Assembly (NCBI GenBank): GCA_900556405.1
Contig: USPB01000100.1
Location: 1-7,302, forward strand
Source of the DNA: an uncultured Actinomyces sp.
GTDB lineage: Bacteria > Actinomycetota > Actinomycetes > Actinomycetales > Actinomycetaceae
DNA length: 7,302 bases
Direction of reading: 5' to 3'
The notes beneath the pieces were generated by a model. The model worked only from the letters and a program-made list of their open reading frames with translations, was not told the DNA's origin and made no database searches. Position numbers and translations under genes: made by a program. This document shows, one piece after another, positions 1-5,010 of the stretch (position 1 is its first letter; each line of letters opens with the position of its first letter).

Positions 1-20
1 ATGCCTGGACTCGCGCTGTG

Positions 21-39
21 ACTGTCGCCGTGACAGTGT
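21..39 (+). promoter_or_regulatory. Possible promoter/operator of the alkyltransferase gene
   Basis: A perfect 6-bp inverted repeat, ACTGTC (21-26) and GACAGT (32-37) with a 5-base spacer, overlaps a hexamer CAGTGT (34-39) that lies 6 bases before the ATG at 46. The hexamer keeps only the A2 and T6 of the actinobacterial TANNNT -10 consensus, and no -35 is obvious. It may be a repressor site over a weak leaderless promoter, but short repeats like this also arise by chance. Confidence 0.25.
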
Positions 40-45
40 GGGCGT

Positions 46-651
46 ATGCCTACCGAGATCACCCCGAGCAGTTCTGATCCGACGCTCGCCACCTACGACT
101 CCCCCATCGGTCGCCTCACACTAGCCGCGCGGGACGGTTCGCTCGTCGGCTTGTGGGTGGTCGGGCAGCGTTTCTTCGGCACCCCGCACGGGGTCGGCGA
201 GGCCGTGGCGAGCTGCGCGCTCGACCTAACCTCGTCCGATTCCCGGGGCAGCGTCCACGCCGAGGCCGGGTGGGACGAGGCCGACGCGCGCGTGCTTCGA
301 GCGGCAGCATCATGGTTGGATGACTACTTCGCGGGCGAGGCCCCCTCCCCCGCGGCCGTCCGTCTCGCGCCTGCGGGCACGGACTTTCAAAAGCGTGTGT
401 GGGAGGAGATGGCCACTATCCCCTACGGCGCGACGCGCACATACGGGCAGATCGTCAATCAGCTGCGGGGCGCAGGCATCCCCGCATCAGCCCAGGCGGT
501 CGGCGGCGCCGTGGGGCGTAATCCCCTACTGCTCATCCTCCCCTGCCACCGAGTCGTGGCCGCCAGCGGCCCGGGCGGATACGCGGCCGGAGAGCACGCG
601 AAGGCCTGGCTGCTTGCGCACGAGGCGGCCACGGCCTCGTCGGTGAGCTGA
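46..651 (+). CDS. ogt: Methylated-DNA--protein-cysteine S-methyltransferase (Ogt/MGMT)
   Basis: This is a suicide DNA-repair protein that transfers alkyl groups from O6-alkylguanine (and O4-alkylthymine) to its own cysteine. The diagnostic PCHRVV motif is at residues 166-171, making Cys167 the alkyl acceptor. The DNA-binding winged-helix region precedes it (FQKRVWEEMATIPYGATRTYGQI, about 114-136, given here in part), with Arg158 in the GRNP segment as the likely arginine finger. The N-terminal ribonuclease-like domain begins at about residue 16 (TYDSPIGRLTLAA). At 201 residues it is longer than the usual 160-175, with extra sequence at about 43-78. There is no fused AdaA domain, so it is Ogt-like rather than Ada. 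It converges with the membrane-protein gene, whose stop lies one base beyond this stop. No good Shine-Dalgarno precedes the ATG, so a leaderless transcript is possible. Confidence 0.93.
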   Translation: MPTEITPSSSDPTLATYDSPIGRLTLAARDGSLVGLWVVGQRFFGTPHGVGEAVASCALDLTSSDSRGSVHAEAGWDEADARVLRAAASWLDDYFAGEAPSPAAVRLAPAGTDFQKRVWEEMATIPYGATRTYGQIVNQLRGAGIPASAQAVGGAVGRNPLLLILPCHRVVAASGPGGYAAGEHAKAWLLAHEAATASSVS

Positions 652-652
652 C

Positions 653-1975
653 TCAGTCGTTCGCCCGGTCGGCCTCGATCGCCTGCTCGACCAAGGCCTC
701 ATCGACGGGCAGAGCCTCGCGCGCGTAGGCGGCGGCATCATCCTGGGTGCCAGCGATCTGCTCGGCGATCGAGTCGGCTTCGCGGCGCAGCTCGGCGCCA
801 TCAACGACCGAGGCCTGGGCGAGGGTTCGCGCCTGGGCGCGGTGCTCATCCGTGTACTCCAGGTCGTCGGCGTGCTTGCGCACGAGGACGCGAATGAGCT
901 TGCGACGCAGGTTCTCCTCGCGCAGGACAGCGGAGCGCTCGCGCAGCCAGCCGACCGCGAGGACGACGAGGAGGGCGACGCCCAGCCACCCGATGATCGG
1001 GTACATGCCGCCGATCAGCTTCTTGAAGCCCATGAGCGAGGCCGCGTAGCCCACCGCGACCACGCCGACGAGGACGATGCGCATACGCGTGGTCTGCCCG
1101 CCCGAGAAGCGGCGCGCCGTCGAGTAGAACAGCGAAAAGACCGTGTTGTAGATGAGCGCGAAAATGATGAGCGTGTAGACGAAGGCGAAGGCCGGGTGGA
1201 TCGAGCGCGCGATCTCGAGGGCGGGAACATTCACGTCCCAGACGCGATCCACGTTCAGGTGCAGGCACAGGGCGTCCGCGCCGATGACGAGGGCGATGAT
1301 GGTGCCGCCGATGCGCCCGGCGCGGCGGGCCTCGCCGATGCGCAGCACCGAACCGCCGAGCACGAAAGCCATCGCGATGCCGTTGACGACGCACAGGGCG
1401 AAGTAGTTGATCGTGGAGAGCCACAGGCCCGGCAGCGCCGGGGTGACCTGGGTGGCGGCGGCGTTGAGCTCGGCGACGCCCGGGTGCGGGGTGGCCAGCG
1501 AGTAGATGGTGAGGATCGTGATCGCGACGATGATCATGGGCGTAAACACGCCGATCACCTTCATGATCCGGTCAAAGTCCAGGAAGGCCGTGAGAACGAC
1601 GAGCACCGCGCACAGGGCGCTGCCCGCCCACGCGGGCAGGCCGAACTGCTGCTCGAGGTTCGCGCCCGCCCCCGCGAGCATCACGAAACCCATTGCGAAG
1701 CCCGAGAAGACGAGCACGACGTCGATGACGCGGCGCAGCGCCGGGTGGGTGATGCGTTCGAAGACCTCGTCGTGGTGGCCAGATCGGTAGTAGGAGCCGA
1801 GCTGGAGCGCGACCACGCCGAAGATGACGTTGAGGACACCCAGGACCGCGATGCCGATCAGGCCCTTCGCGCCAAAGGAGAGGAAGTACTGGAGCAGGTC
1901 CTGGCCACTCGCCAGGCCCGCGCCGATGATGACTCCCACGTAGGCGAAGGCGACAGAGAGGTACTTCTTGGACAT
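653..1975 (-). CDS. YkvI-like membrane protein, putative amino-acid transporter of the APC/LeuT fold
   Basis: This 440-residue integral membrane protein has about ten hydrophobic segments (roughly 5-28, 36-60, 82-105, 114-133, 138-160, 187-210, 222-240, 260-285, 298-317, 323-345). The first holds a glycine-rich break, GVIIGAGLASGQ, typical of the unwound TM1 in APC/LeuT-fold carriers and close to the GAGFASGQE signature of the uncharacterised YkvI family. The substrate is unknown; amino acids or other small solutes are plausible by fold only. After TM10 it has a long charged tail (about 346-440, rich in Arg, Glu, Asp, Ala, probably helical and cytoplasmic). YkvI-family proteins as I recall them are near 350 residues, so the tail looks like an addition. 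The start is supported by GGAAGGA (1980-1986 complement), 4 bases before the ATG. It is divergent from the Phd/YefM antitoxin gene. Confidence 0.8.
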   Translation of the reverse strand: MSKKYLSVAFAYVGVIIGAGLASGQDLLQYFLSFGAKGLIGIAVLGVLNVIFGVVALQLGSYYRSGHHDEVFERITHPALRRVIDVVLVFSGFAMGFVMLAGAGANLEQQFGLPAWAGSALCAVLVVLTAFLDFDRIMKVIGVFTPMIIVAITILTIYSLATPHPGVAELNAAATQVTPALPGLWLSTINYFALCVVNGIAMAFVLGGSVLRIGEARRAGRIGGTIIALVIGADALCLHLNVDRVWDVNVPALEIARSIHPAFAFVYTLIIFALIYNTVFSLFYSTARRFSGGQTTRMRIVLVGVVAVGYAASLMGFKKLIGGMYPIIGWLGVALLVVLAVGWLRERSAVLREENLRRKLIRVLVRKHADDLEYTDEHRAQARTLAQASVVDGAELRREADSIAEQIAGTQDDAAAYAREALPVDEALVEQAIEADRAND

Positions 1976-2001
1976 AGGGTCCTTCCGATTGCGAACGTTT
2001 C

Positions 2002-2019
2002 ACGAGGCCGAGGCCTCGT
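2002..2019 (-). promoter_or_regulatory. Hairpin in the leader of the YkvI-like gene
   Basis: Arms ACGAGGCC (2002-2009) and GGCCTCGT (2012-2019) are perfectly complementary. Because the middle is only two bases, the real hairpin would have about 7 bp and a 4-base loop. It lies 16 bases upstream of the Shine-Dalgarno sequence. A TANNNT hexamer on the minus strand, TACCGT (complement of 2023-2028), would start a transcript near 2016 and therefore partly inside the hairpin. This could equally be an operator. No known riboswitch class is recognisable. Confidence 0.3.
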
Positions 2020-2101
2020 TCCACGGTAGACGCTCACCTGGGCATCGGGTATGTCCGTGGGAAATTGTTCACGCTCACGATGAGTAACAGAGGCGTAAAT
2101 G

Positions 2102-2116
2102 TGTACATATTGTACT
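2102..2116 (+). promoter_or_regulatory. Paired YefM-type operator (TGTACA / TGTACT)
   Basis: TGTACA at 2102-2107 is followed by TGTACT at 2111-2116. Together they also form a 13-bp inverted repeat, GTACA-TAT-TGTAC (2103-2115). The E. coli YefM antitoxin is known to repress its own operon by binding paired palindromes with a TGTACA core, so a paired TGTACA-like site 12 bases upstream of a Phd/YefM antitoxin start is good evidence for an autorepression operator. It abuts the predicted -10 hexamer. Its position in the divergent spacer means it could also influence the YkvI-like gene on the other strand. Confidence 0.65.
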
Positions 2117-2121
2117 AACAT
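2116..2121 (+). promoter_or_regulatory. Predicted -10 element of the Phd/YefM antitoxin gene (leaderless)
   Basis: TAACAT matches TANNNT and sits exactly 6 bases before the ATG at 2128. No Shine-Dalgarno is visible between them, so transcription would begin at or next to the start codon. Its first base is the last base of the second TGTACT operator half, so a bound antitoxin would block RNA polymerase. No convincing -35 was found. Confidence 0.4.
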
Positions 2122-2127
2122 GACACT

Positions 2128-2391
2128 ATGAACACGCTTGCCACAACCCTATCGACTCGCGAGCTGCGCGCGAACCTCTCCGACGTCCTCGGACGAGCTT
2201 CCTACGGCGGCGAACGTATCGGAGTGACAAAAAACGGCCGCCTCACTGCGATCGTGATCGGCGTCGAGGACCTGCTGGCCCTGGAAGAGCTCGAGGACGC
2301 GCGCGACCTCGAGGCCTTCCGGGAGGCAAAGCGCAACGACGACGGGCAGCGCGTCAGTCTGGCCGACCTGCGCGCTGAGCTCAACGACTAG
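2128..2391 (+). CDS. Phd/YefM-family type II antitoxin, orphaned from its toxin
   Basis: This 87-residue protein has the Phd/YefM pattern. An N-terminal DNA-binding and dimerisation part runs from about 6 to 55: TLSTRELRANLSDVL, then GGERIGVTKNGRLTAIVIGVEDL, the typical ERI.VTKNGRP.AVLI.V.D. block. A charged, probably disordered C-terminus (about 56-87) would normally wrap around a RelE/YoeB-type toxin. In an intact locus it would neutralise the ribosome-dependent mRNA interferase and co-repress the operon. Here no complete toxin follows: after the TAG stop only a 19-codon RelE-like remnant remains. The YefM-type operator immediately upstream argues that autoregulation is intact. The gene is convergent with the nitroreductase. 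The family call is firm; retained function is inference. Confidence 0.88.
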   Translation: MNTLATTLSTRELRANLSDVLGRASYGGERIGVTKNGRLTAIVIGVEDLLALEELEDARDLEAFREAKRNDDGQRVSLADLRAELND

Positions 2392-2448
2392 CGATGTACC
2401 GCATCGCGACGGTCGTACGCGTGGCACACCGTCGCGAGGTGTATCGCT
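2390..2448 (+). terminator. Long stem-loop between convergent genes
   Basis: Bases 2390-2400 pair with 2438-2448 (9 Watson-Crick plus 2 G-U pairs). After a 3-base bulge (2401-2403), 2404-2413 pair perfectly with 2428-2437, around a 14-base loop (2414-2427). The 21-bp stem starts on the antitoxin's stop codon and ends 8 bases before the nitroreductase stop. It could end or protect transcripts from both sides. There is no U-tract on either strand, so it is not a classical intrinsic terminator. It coincides with the toxin remnant, so the structure and the coding relic are two readings of the same bases. Confidence 0.5.
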
Positions 2449-2453
2449 CGTAA
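2394..2453 (+). pseudogene. Remnant of a RelE/ParE-superfamily toxin (C-terminal tail)
   Basis: An ATG two bases after the antitoxin stop opens a 19-codon frame, MYRIATVVRVAHRREVYRS, ending in TAA. Its last dozen residues match the C-terminal strand and catalytic tail of RelE-family toxins (compare the LYRIDDEHTTVVILRVDHRADIYRR-type ending of mycobacterial RelE, recalled from memory). Position and strand are those expected for the toxin gene of this operon. About 70 residues that form the fold are missing, so the product cannot be an active RNase. The first residues, MYRI, may come from the toxin N-terminus joined in frame to the tail, or from an inverted copy of the gene's end, since the region is a hairpin. 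Whether the micro-ORF is translated is unknown. Confidence 0.72.
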
Positions 2454-2455
2454 CC

Positions 2456-3178
2456 TCACTTGCCTTCGAGGAGCTGGATCGGTGGGCGCGGCGCCTGCAT
2501 CGCGTTGATCGGGGCCTCGGGATCCGCGTAACCGAGCGCGAAACCGGTAATCAACTGGTAGCCCTCGGGAATCTCGAACTCGGCCTCGACGGGCTCGCGC
2601 CAGATGGCAAGGAAGCCGATCGGGCACGAGTCAACGCCGCGCGACTTGGCGGACAGGAACAGGGTCTGGAGCATGAGACCGGCGTCCATGGCGCTCCACG
2701 GGAGCATGTCCTCGTGGACGAAGACGAAGCCCATGACGGGCGCGTCGAAGGCCGTGACGTTGCGGCGGGCAACACGGTTGCGCCCCTCGATGTCAGAGCG
2801 CTCGATACCGTGGATGCCGTAGAGGAGCTTCGCGACCTCGATCTGGGCGGGTCGCACCTCGTCCGGGTAACGCTTGCGCACGGGGAAGTCGCCGTCGGCC
2901 ACGGGGATTTCAACGGTGGGATCCTCGGCCTTGCGGGCGTGGGCCTCGATCTCCTCGTCGAAGAGGCGGCCGTAGTGCTCGTGCAGGCGCTGGGCGCGCT
3001 CGCCCGTGCCCAGGGCGACGCGGAAGGCGCGCGTGTTAGACCAGGACGGCGCGGTGGTCGCGTCGGCGAGGATCGCGTCGAGGACCTCGGCGGGGATCTC
3101 CCTGTCCGTAAAGGCGCGCGTCGAGCGGCGCGAGGCGGTCAGGGCGGAAAAGTCGTTCGTCTGCGCGGTGACTGTCAT
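2456..3178 (-). CDS. Nitroreductase-family FMN oxidoreductase
   Basis: A 240-residue NAD(P)H- and FMN-dependent reductase of the nitroreductase fold, cytosolic and usually a homodimer. The N-terminal FMN-phosphate motif SRRSTRAF is at about 16-23, with PSWSNTRAF at 44-52. The segment MDAGLMLQTLFLSAKSRGVDSC (164-185, helix and active-site region, given in part) is followed by the GFALGYADPEAPINA strand-turn (about 212-226), which is the usual C-terminal signature of the family. It is somewhat longer than the roughly 200-residue norm, with additional charged sequence at about 72-130. The physiological substrate cannot be told from sequence; quinones, nitroaromatics and flavin are typical for relatives. 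The ATG is preceded by a TANNNT hexamer at 6 bases and only a weak GGGTG, so a leaderless start is likely. Confidence 0.9.
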   Translation of the reverse strand: MTVTAQTNDFSALTASRRSTRAFTDREIPAEVLDAILADATTAPSWSNTRAFRVALGTGERAQRLHEHYGRLFDEEIEAHARKAEDPTVEIPVADGDFPVRKRYPDEVRPAQIEVAKLLYGIHGIERSDIEGRNRVARRNVTAFDAPVMGFVFVHEDMLPWSAMDAGLMLQTLFLSAKSRGVDSCPIGFLAIWREPVEAEFEIPEGYQLITGFALGYADPEAPINAMQAPRPPIQLLEGK

Positions 3179-3184
3179 GCACCC

Positions 3185-3190
3185 AGACTA
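3185..3190 (-). promoter_or_regulatory. Predicted -10 element of the nitroreductase gene (leaderless)
   Basis: On the minus strand, TAGTCT matches TANNNT and is followed by exactly 6 bases (GGGTGC) and the ATG at 3178. A weak -35 candidate, TGGATC (complement of 3208-3213), lies 17 bases upstream. This suggests the gene has its own promoter rather than relying on read-through from the upstream antitoxin gene. Confidence 0.4.
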
Positions 3191-3227
3191 ACCCCGCCTC
3201 GTCCCCTGATCCACCCGGCCCGCCCAC

Positions 3228-3241
3228 CGGACGGCCGTCCG
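3228..3241 (-). other. 14-bp perfect palindrome after the first RelB/DinJ antitoxin
   Basis: CGGACGGCCGTCCG is fully self-complementary and lies 8 bases past the antitoxin stop at 3250, before the nitroreductase promoter. It could form a 5-bp stem with a GGCC loop and act as a weak terminator, but no U-tract follows on the minus strand. A protein-binding site is also possible. Confidence 0.22.
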
Positions 3242-3249
3242 TTTGCCAG

Positions 3250-3507
3250 CTAGTGACCCCCGTTCAGCTCTCGCGAGATACCACGCCCAGCCTCCAGCTC
3301 CGCAATACCGCGGTCAAGATGAGCAAGGTTGGAACGCGAGTAGAATCCATCAACCTCCAAAACGAAGGGAATCCGCTGTTCCCGCGCCACCTTCTTCGCA
3401 AAGATCGTGAACGCGGTATTCATAGAGAGCCCCATCTCTTTGCAGGCACGCTCCATCGCAGCCTTATCCTCAGCATCGAGCCGAACAGTCACTGTAGCCG
3501 TCGCCAT
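3250..3507 (-). CDS. RelB/DinJ-family antitoxin, no toxin partner
   Basis: This 85-residue protein begins MATATVTVRLDAEDK, the beta-strand of a ribbon-helix-helix domain, followed by two helices (about 13-26 and 30-45, with GLSMNTAFTIFAKKV typical of RelB/DinJ). The segment REQRIPFVLEVDGFYS (about 42-57) matches the family's RIPFEL block, and a C-terminal toxin-binding region follows. Such proteins bind operator DNA as dimers and neutralise YafQ/RelE-type mRNA interferases. The ATG at 3507 is chosen because GGAGGTG (complement of 3512-3518) sits 4 bases upstream; an in-frame ATG at 3528 would put that Shine-Dalgarno inside the gene. Only 71 bases separate its stop from the nitroreductase start, and I find no toxin sequence there, so this is an orphan. 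Its AT-richer upstream region hints at acquisition from elsewhere. Confidence 0.85.
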   Translation of the reverse strand: MATATVTVRLDAEDKAAMERACKEMGLSMNTAFTIFAKKVAREQRIPFVLEVDGFYSRSNLAHLDRGIAELEAGRGISRELNGGH

Positions 3508-3523
3508 GCAACACCTCCACAAC

Positions 3524-3548
3524 AGCATATCGATAGCGATATGCTATC
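3524..3548 (-). promoter_or_regulatory. Operator/promoter of the first RelB/DinJ antitoxin (overlapping palindromes)
   Basis: Two inverted repeats overlap. AGCATATCG (3524-3532) and CGATATGCT (3537-3545) are perfect 9-bp arms with a 4-base spacer; GATAGC (3532-3537) and GCTATC (3543-3548) are perfect 6-bp arms. On the minus strand two TANNNT hexamers, TAGCAT (3541-3546) and TATGCT (3524-3529), lie inside them. Ribbon-helix-helix antitoxins typically bind such arrays over their own promoter, so autorepression is likely. Confidence 0.6.
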
Positions 3549-3612
3549 AGATTAACATCATAATGAAGACTTTGAGAGCGCGCTCCACCCAGAGCATGCA
3601 GAAGTACTGGCC

Positions 3613-4662
3613 TTACCGGTCCAGAGCCTGCTCGAAGGCCACCACGTCCTCCTCGGGGGTCGCCCACGAGGTGCCAATGCGCGCAAGATAGCGGCCATCG
3701 GGCAGGGTCTCCCAGATGCTGTAGCGCACCTTGTCCGACAGGCGCTCATGCCCGGCCTGATCGAGGGCCACGAAGGTCAGGTTGGTCGGCGAGTCCATGG
3801 TGACGACGTAGCCGGCGCGCTTGAGGGCCTCGCGGATGCGCGCGGTCGCTTTGACGGCGGGCTCGCCGATCGTCAGGTAGAGGCCGTCCTCGAAGAGCGC
3901 CTCGAACTGCACGCCCAGGAGGCGCCCCTTTGCCAGGAGCGCGCCGTGCTGCTTCATCTGGGTGACGAACTGGCGGATCGAGCCGCGCTCGGGGATCACC
4001 ACGGCCTCGCCGAAGAGGGAGCCGCACTTGGTGCCGCCGATGTAGAAGACGTCGGTCAGGCGCGCCAGGTCGGCCAGCGTCACGTCGTTGGCGGGCGAGG
4101 CCAGCGCGTAGGCGAGGCGCGCACCGTCGACGAAGAGCTTGAGATCACGCTGTCGACACACGGCGGAGAGCTCCTCGAGCTCCTGCAGGGAGTAGAGGGT
4201 GCCGTACTCGGTGGGCTGCGAAATATAGACAAGGGCGGGGGCGATCATGTGGTCACGCGCGCCGTCGCCCTCCCACGCCGAGCAGATGCGTTCGACGTCG
4301 GCGGCATTGATCTTGCCTTCGACGGCGGGAGTGTCGAGGATCTTGTGGCCGCCGCGCTCGACGATGCCGGCCTCGTGCATGTTGATGTGGCCGGTATTGG
4401 GGGCGATAACACCCTGCCAGGGCAGGAGGATCGCGTCGATGACGGTCGCGTTCGTCTGCGTGCCGCCGACCAGGAAGTACACGTCGGCGTCGGGGGCCTG
4501 GCAGGCCTCGCGAATCAGGTCGCGGGCGCGCTCGCAGTGCTCGTCGGTGCCGTAGCCGCTGGACTGTTCCATGTTGGTGGCGACGAGGGCATCGAGCACC
4601 CGGGCGTGCGCGCCTTCCTGGTAGTCACTGGAGAAGTTCGGCAGCGTGGCAGAAAAAGTCAT
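3613..4662 (-). CDS. Threonine-aldolase-family PLP-dependent enzyme (beta-eliminating lyase family)
   Basis: A 349-residue fold-type I PLP enzyme. In the numbering used here the early SSGYGTDE block (about 34-41) resembles the substrate/PLP entry loop of L-threonine aldolases. GGTQTN (66-71) is the PLP-phosphate segment, and TGHINMHEAG (about 90-99) carries the histidines expected to stack on the cofactor. VDGARL has Asp179 for the pyridine nitrogen, and GGTKCG has Lys212 as the Schiff-base lysine. Low-specificity L-threonine aldolases cleave L-threonine or L-allo-threonine to glycine and acetaldehyde; the exact substrate is not proven. The start at 4662 (MTFSATLPNF) is preferred because the upstream in-frame ATG (4701) adds an unlike MASKHGAAWNNGP stretch and overlaps the toxin remnant, while an AATAAT hexamer precedes 4662 by 6 bases. 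It is on the same strand as both RelB/DinJ antitoxin genes. Confidence 0.88.
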   Translation of the reverse strand: MTFSATLPNFSSDYQEGAHARVLDALVATNMEQSSGYGTDEHCERARDLIREACQAPDADVYFLVGGTQTNATVIDAILLPWQGVIAPNTGHINMHEAGIVERGGHKILDTPAVEGKINAADVERICSAWEGDGARDHMIAPALVYISQPTEYGTLYSLQELEELSAVCRQRDLKLFVDGARLAYALASPANDVTLADLARLTDVFYIGGTKCGSLFGEAVVIPERGSIRQFVTQMKQHGALLAKGRLLGVQFEALFEDGLYLTIGEPAVKATARIREALKRAGYVVTMDSPTNLTFVALDQAGHERLSDKVRYSIWETLPDGRYLARIGTSWATPEEDVVAFEQALDR

Positions 4663-4668
4663 TGGGCC

Positions 4669-4674
4669 ATTATT
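4669..4674 (-). promoter_or_regulatory. Predicted -10 element of the threonine-aldolase-family gene (leaderless)
   Basis: On the minus strand AATAAT (5 of 6 to TATAAT) is followed by 6 bases (GGCCCA) and the ATG at 4662. There is no Shine-Dalgarno in between. No clear -35 was found at 16-18 bases. The spacing equals that at three other genes of the window. Confidence 0.38.
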
Positions 4675-4690
4675 CCACGCAGCGCCGTGC

Positions 4691-4729
4691 TTAGAGGCCA
4701 AACAGATCTGCGTGGGTTCCCGTCCTCAT
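4691..4729 (-). pseudogene. Remnant of a YafQ-family toxin (C-terminal tail)
   Basis: An ATG overlapping the stop of the second RelB/DinJ antitoxin (ATGA overlap, the usual translational coupling of a toxin-antitoxin operon) opens a 12-codon frame, MRTGTHADLFGL, ending in TAA. The RTGTHxxLFG motif is the conserved C-terminus of YafQ: E. coli YafQ ends in ERTGTHAALFG, with the histidine part of the active site. About 75-80 residues that make the RelE-like fold are absent, so no mRNA interferase activity is possible. Strand, frame opening and placement leave little doubt that this was the toxin gene of the adjacent DinJ-like antitoxin. The junction joins the start codon directly to the tail. 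Confidence 0.78.
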
Positions 4730-4998
4730 GAGCGCTTCAACTCCGCCAGAGCGTCTTCAACATCCAGAGCCTCAACGCCCGGATCAGAGGCGAGCTGCTC
4801 CGCTTCCAACATCGCCAAGACCGTCTCGCGCTGCTGCTCGTTCAGACGTAGATCGAAAGGCATTCCACCCACGCGCACGCTCTGCCGCAGGAAAGCGTTC
4901 ACAGCGGACGTCAGATTCATGCCGAGCTCCGCGTAGATCGCTTCGACCTCACGCTTGAGATCCGCATCCATGCGCACACTAAAATTCACCGTTGCCAT
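4726..4998 (-). CDS. RelB/DinJ-family antitoxin, orphaned from its YafQ-like toxin
   Basis: A 90-residue ribbon-helix-helix antitoxin. The strand TVNFSVRMDADLK (3-15) and helices at about 13-24 and 29-42 (GMNLTSAVNAFLRQSV) form the DNA-binding dimer. GGMPFDLRLNEQ (44-55) is the family's RIPFEL-like block, and 56-90 is the acidic, helical toxin-binding half. In a full dinJ-yafQ operon it would neutralise YafQ and repress the promoter. AAGGAGGT (complement of 5005-5012) lies 6 bases before the ATG, an unusually perfect ribosome binding site for this window. Its stop overlaps the ATG of the 12-codon YafQ remnant, showing the ancestral operon. It resembles the other RelB/DinJ antitoxin in N-terminal layout but differs through most of its length, so the two are not a recent duplication. 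Confidence 0.87.
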   Translation of the reverse strand: MATVNFSVRMDADLKREVEAIYAELGMNLTSAVNAFLRQSVRVGGMPFDLRLNEQQRETVLAMLEAEQLASDPGVEALDVEDALAELKRS

Positions 4999-5010
4999 GC
5001 GAAAACCTCC

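Noticed and set aside
842..2029. 395-codon open frame on the plus strand
   Set aside because: It lies antisense to the convincing YkvI-like gene; its Asp/Glu/Arg/Ala-rich, low-complexity translation is typical of the mirror frame of a GC-rich gene.
2714..3253. 179-codon open frame on the plus strand
   Set aside because: Antisense shadow of the nitroreductase gene; no recognisable motif and a repetitive Gly/Val/Asp composition.
3577..3586. Self-complementary GC-rich 10-mer (GAGCGCGCTC) after the aldolase-family stop
   Set aside because: There is no loop and no U-tract on the minus strand, so I do not call a terminator.
3547..3597. 16-codon minus-strand frame MLWVERALKVFIMMLI between the aldolase-family and antitoxin genes
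   Set aside because: No ribosome binding site, no similarity to a toxin tail, and it runs into the antitoxin operator; most likely chance.
4663..4701. 13-residue N-terminal extension of the aldolase-family gene
   Set aside because: It has no ribosome binding site, overlaps the YafQ remnant, and would swallow the AATAAT promoter hexamer.
3748..4731. 327-codon open frame on the plus strand
   Set aside because: Antisense shadow of the threonine-aldolase-family gene, which has clear catalytic motifs.
2128..4998. A composite transposon or genomic island bounded by repeats
   Set aside because: No transposase, integrase, terminal inverted repeats or target-site duplications are visible around the three antitoxin genes.
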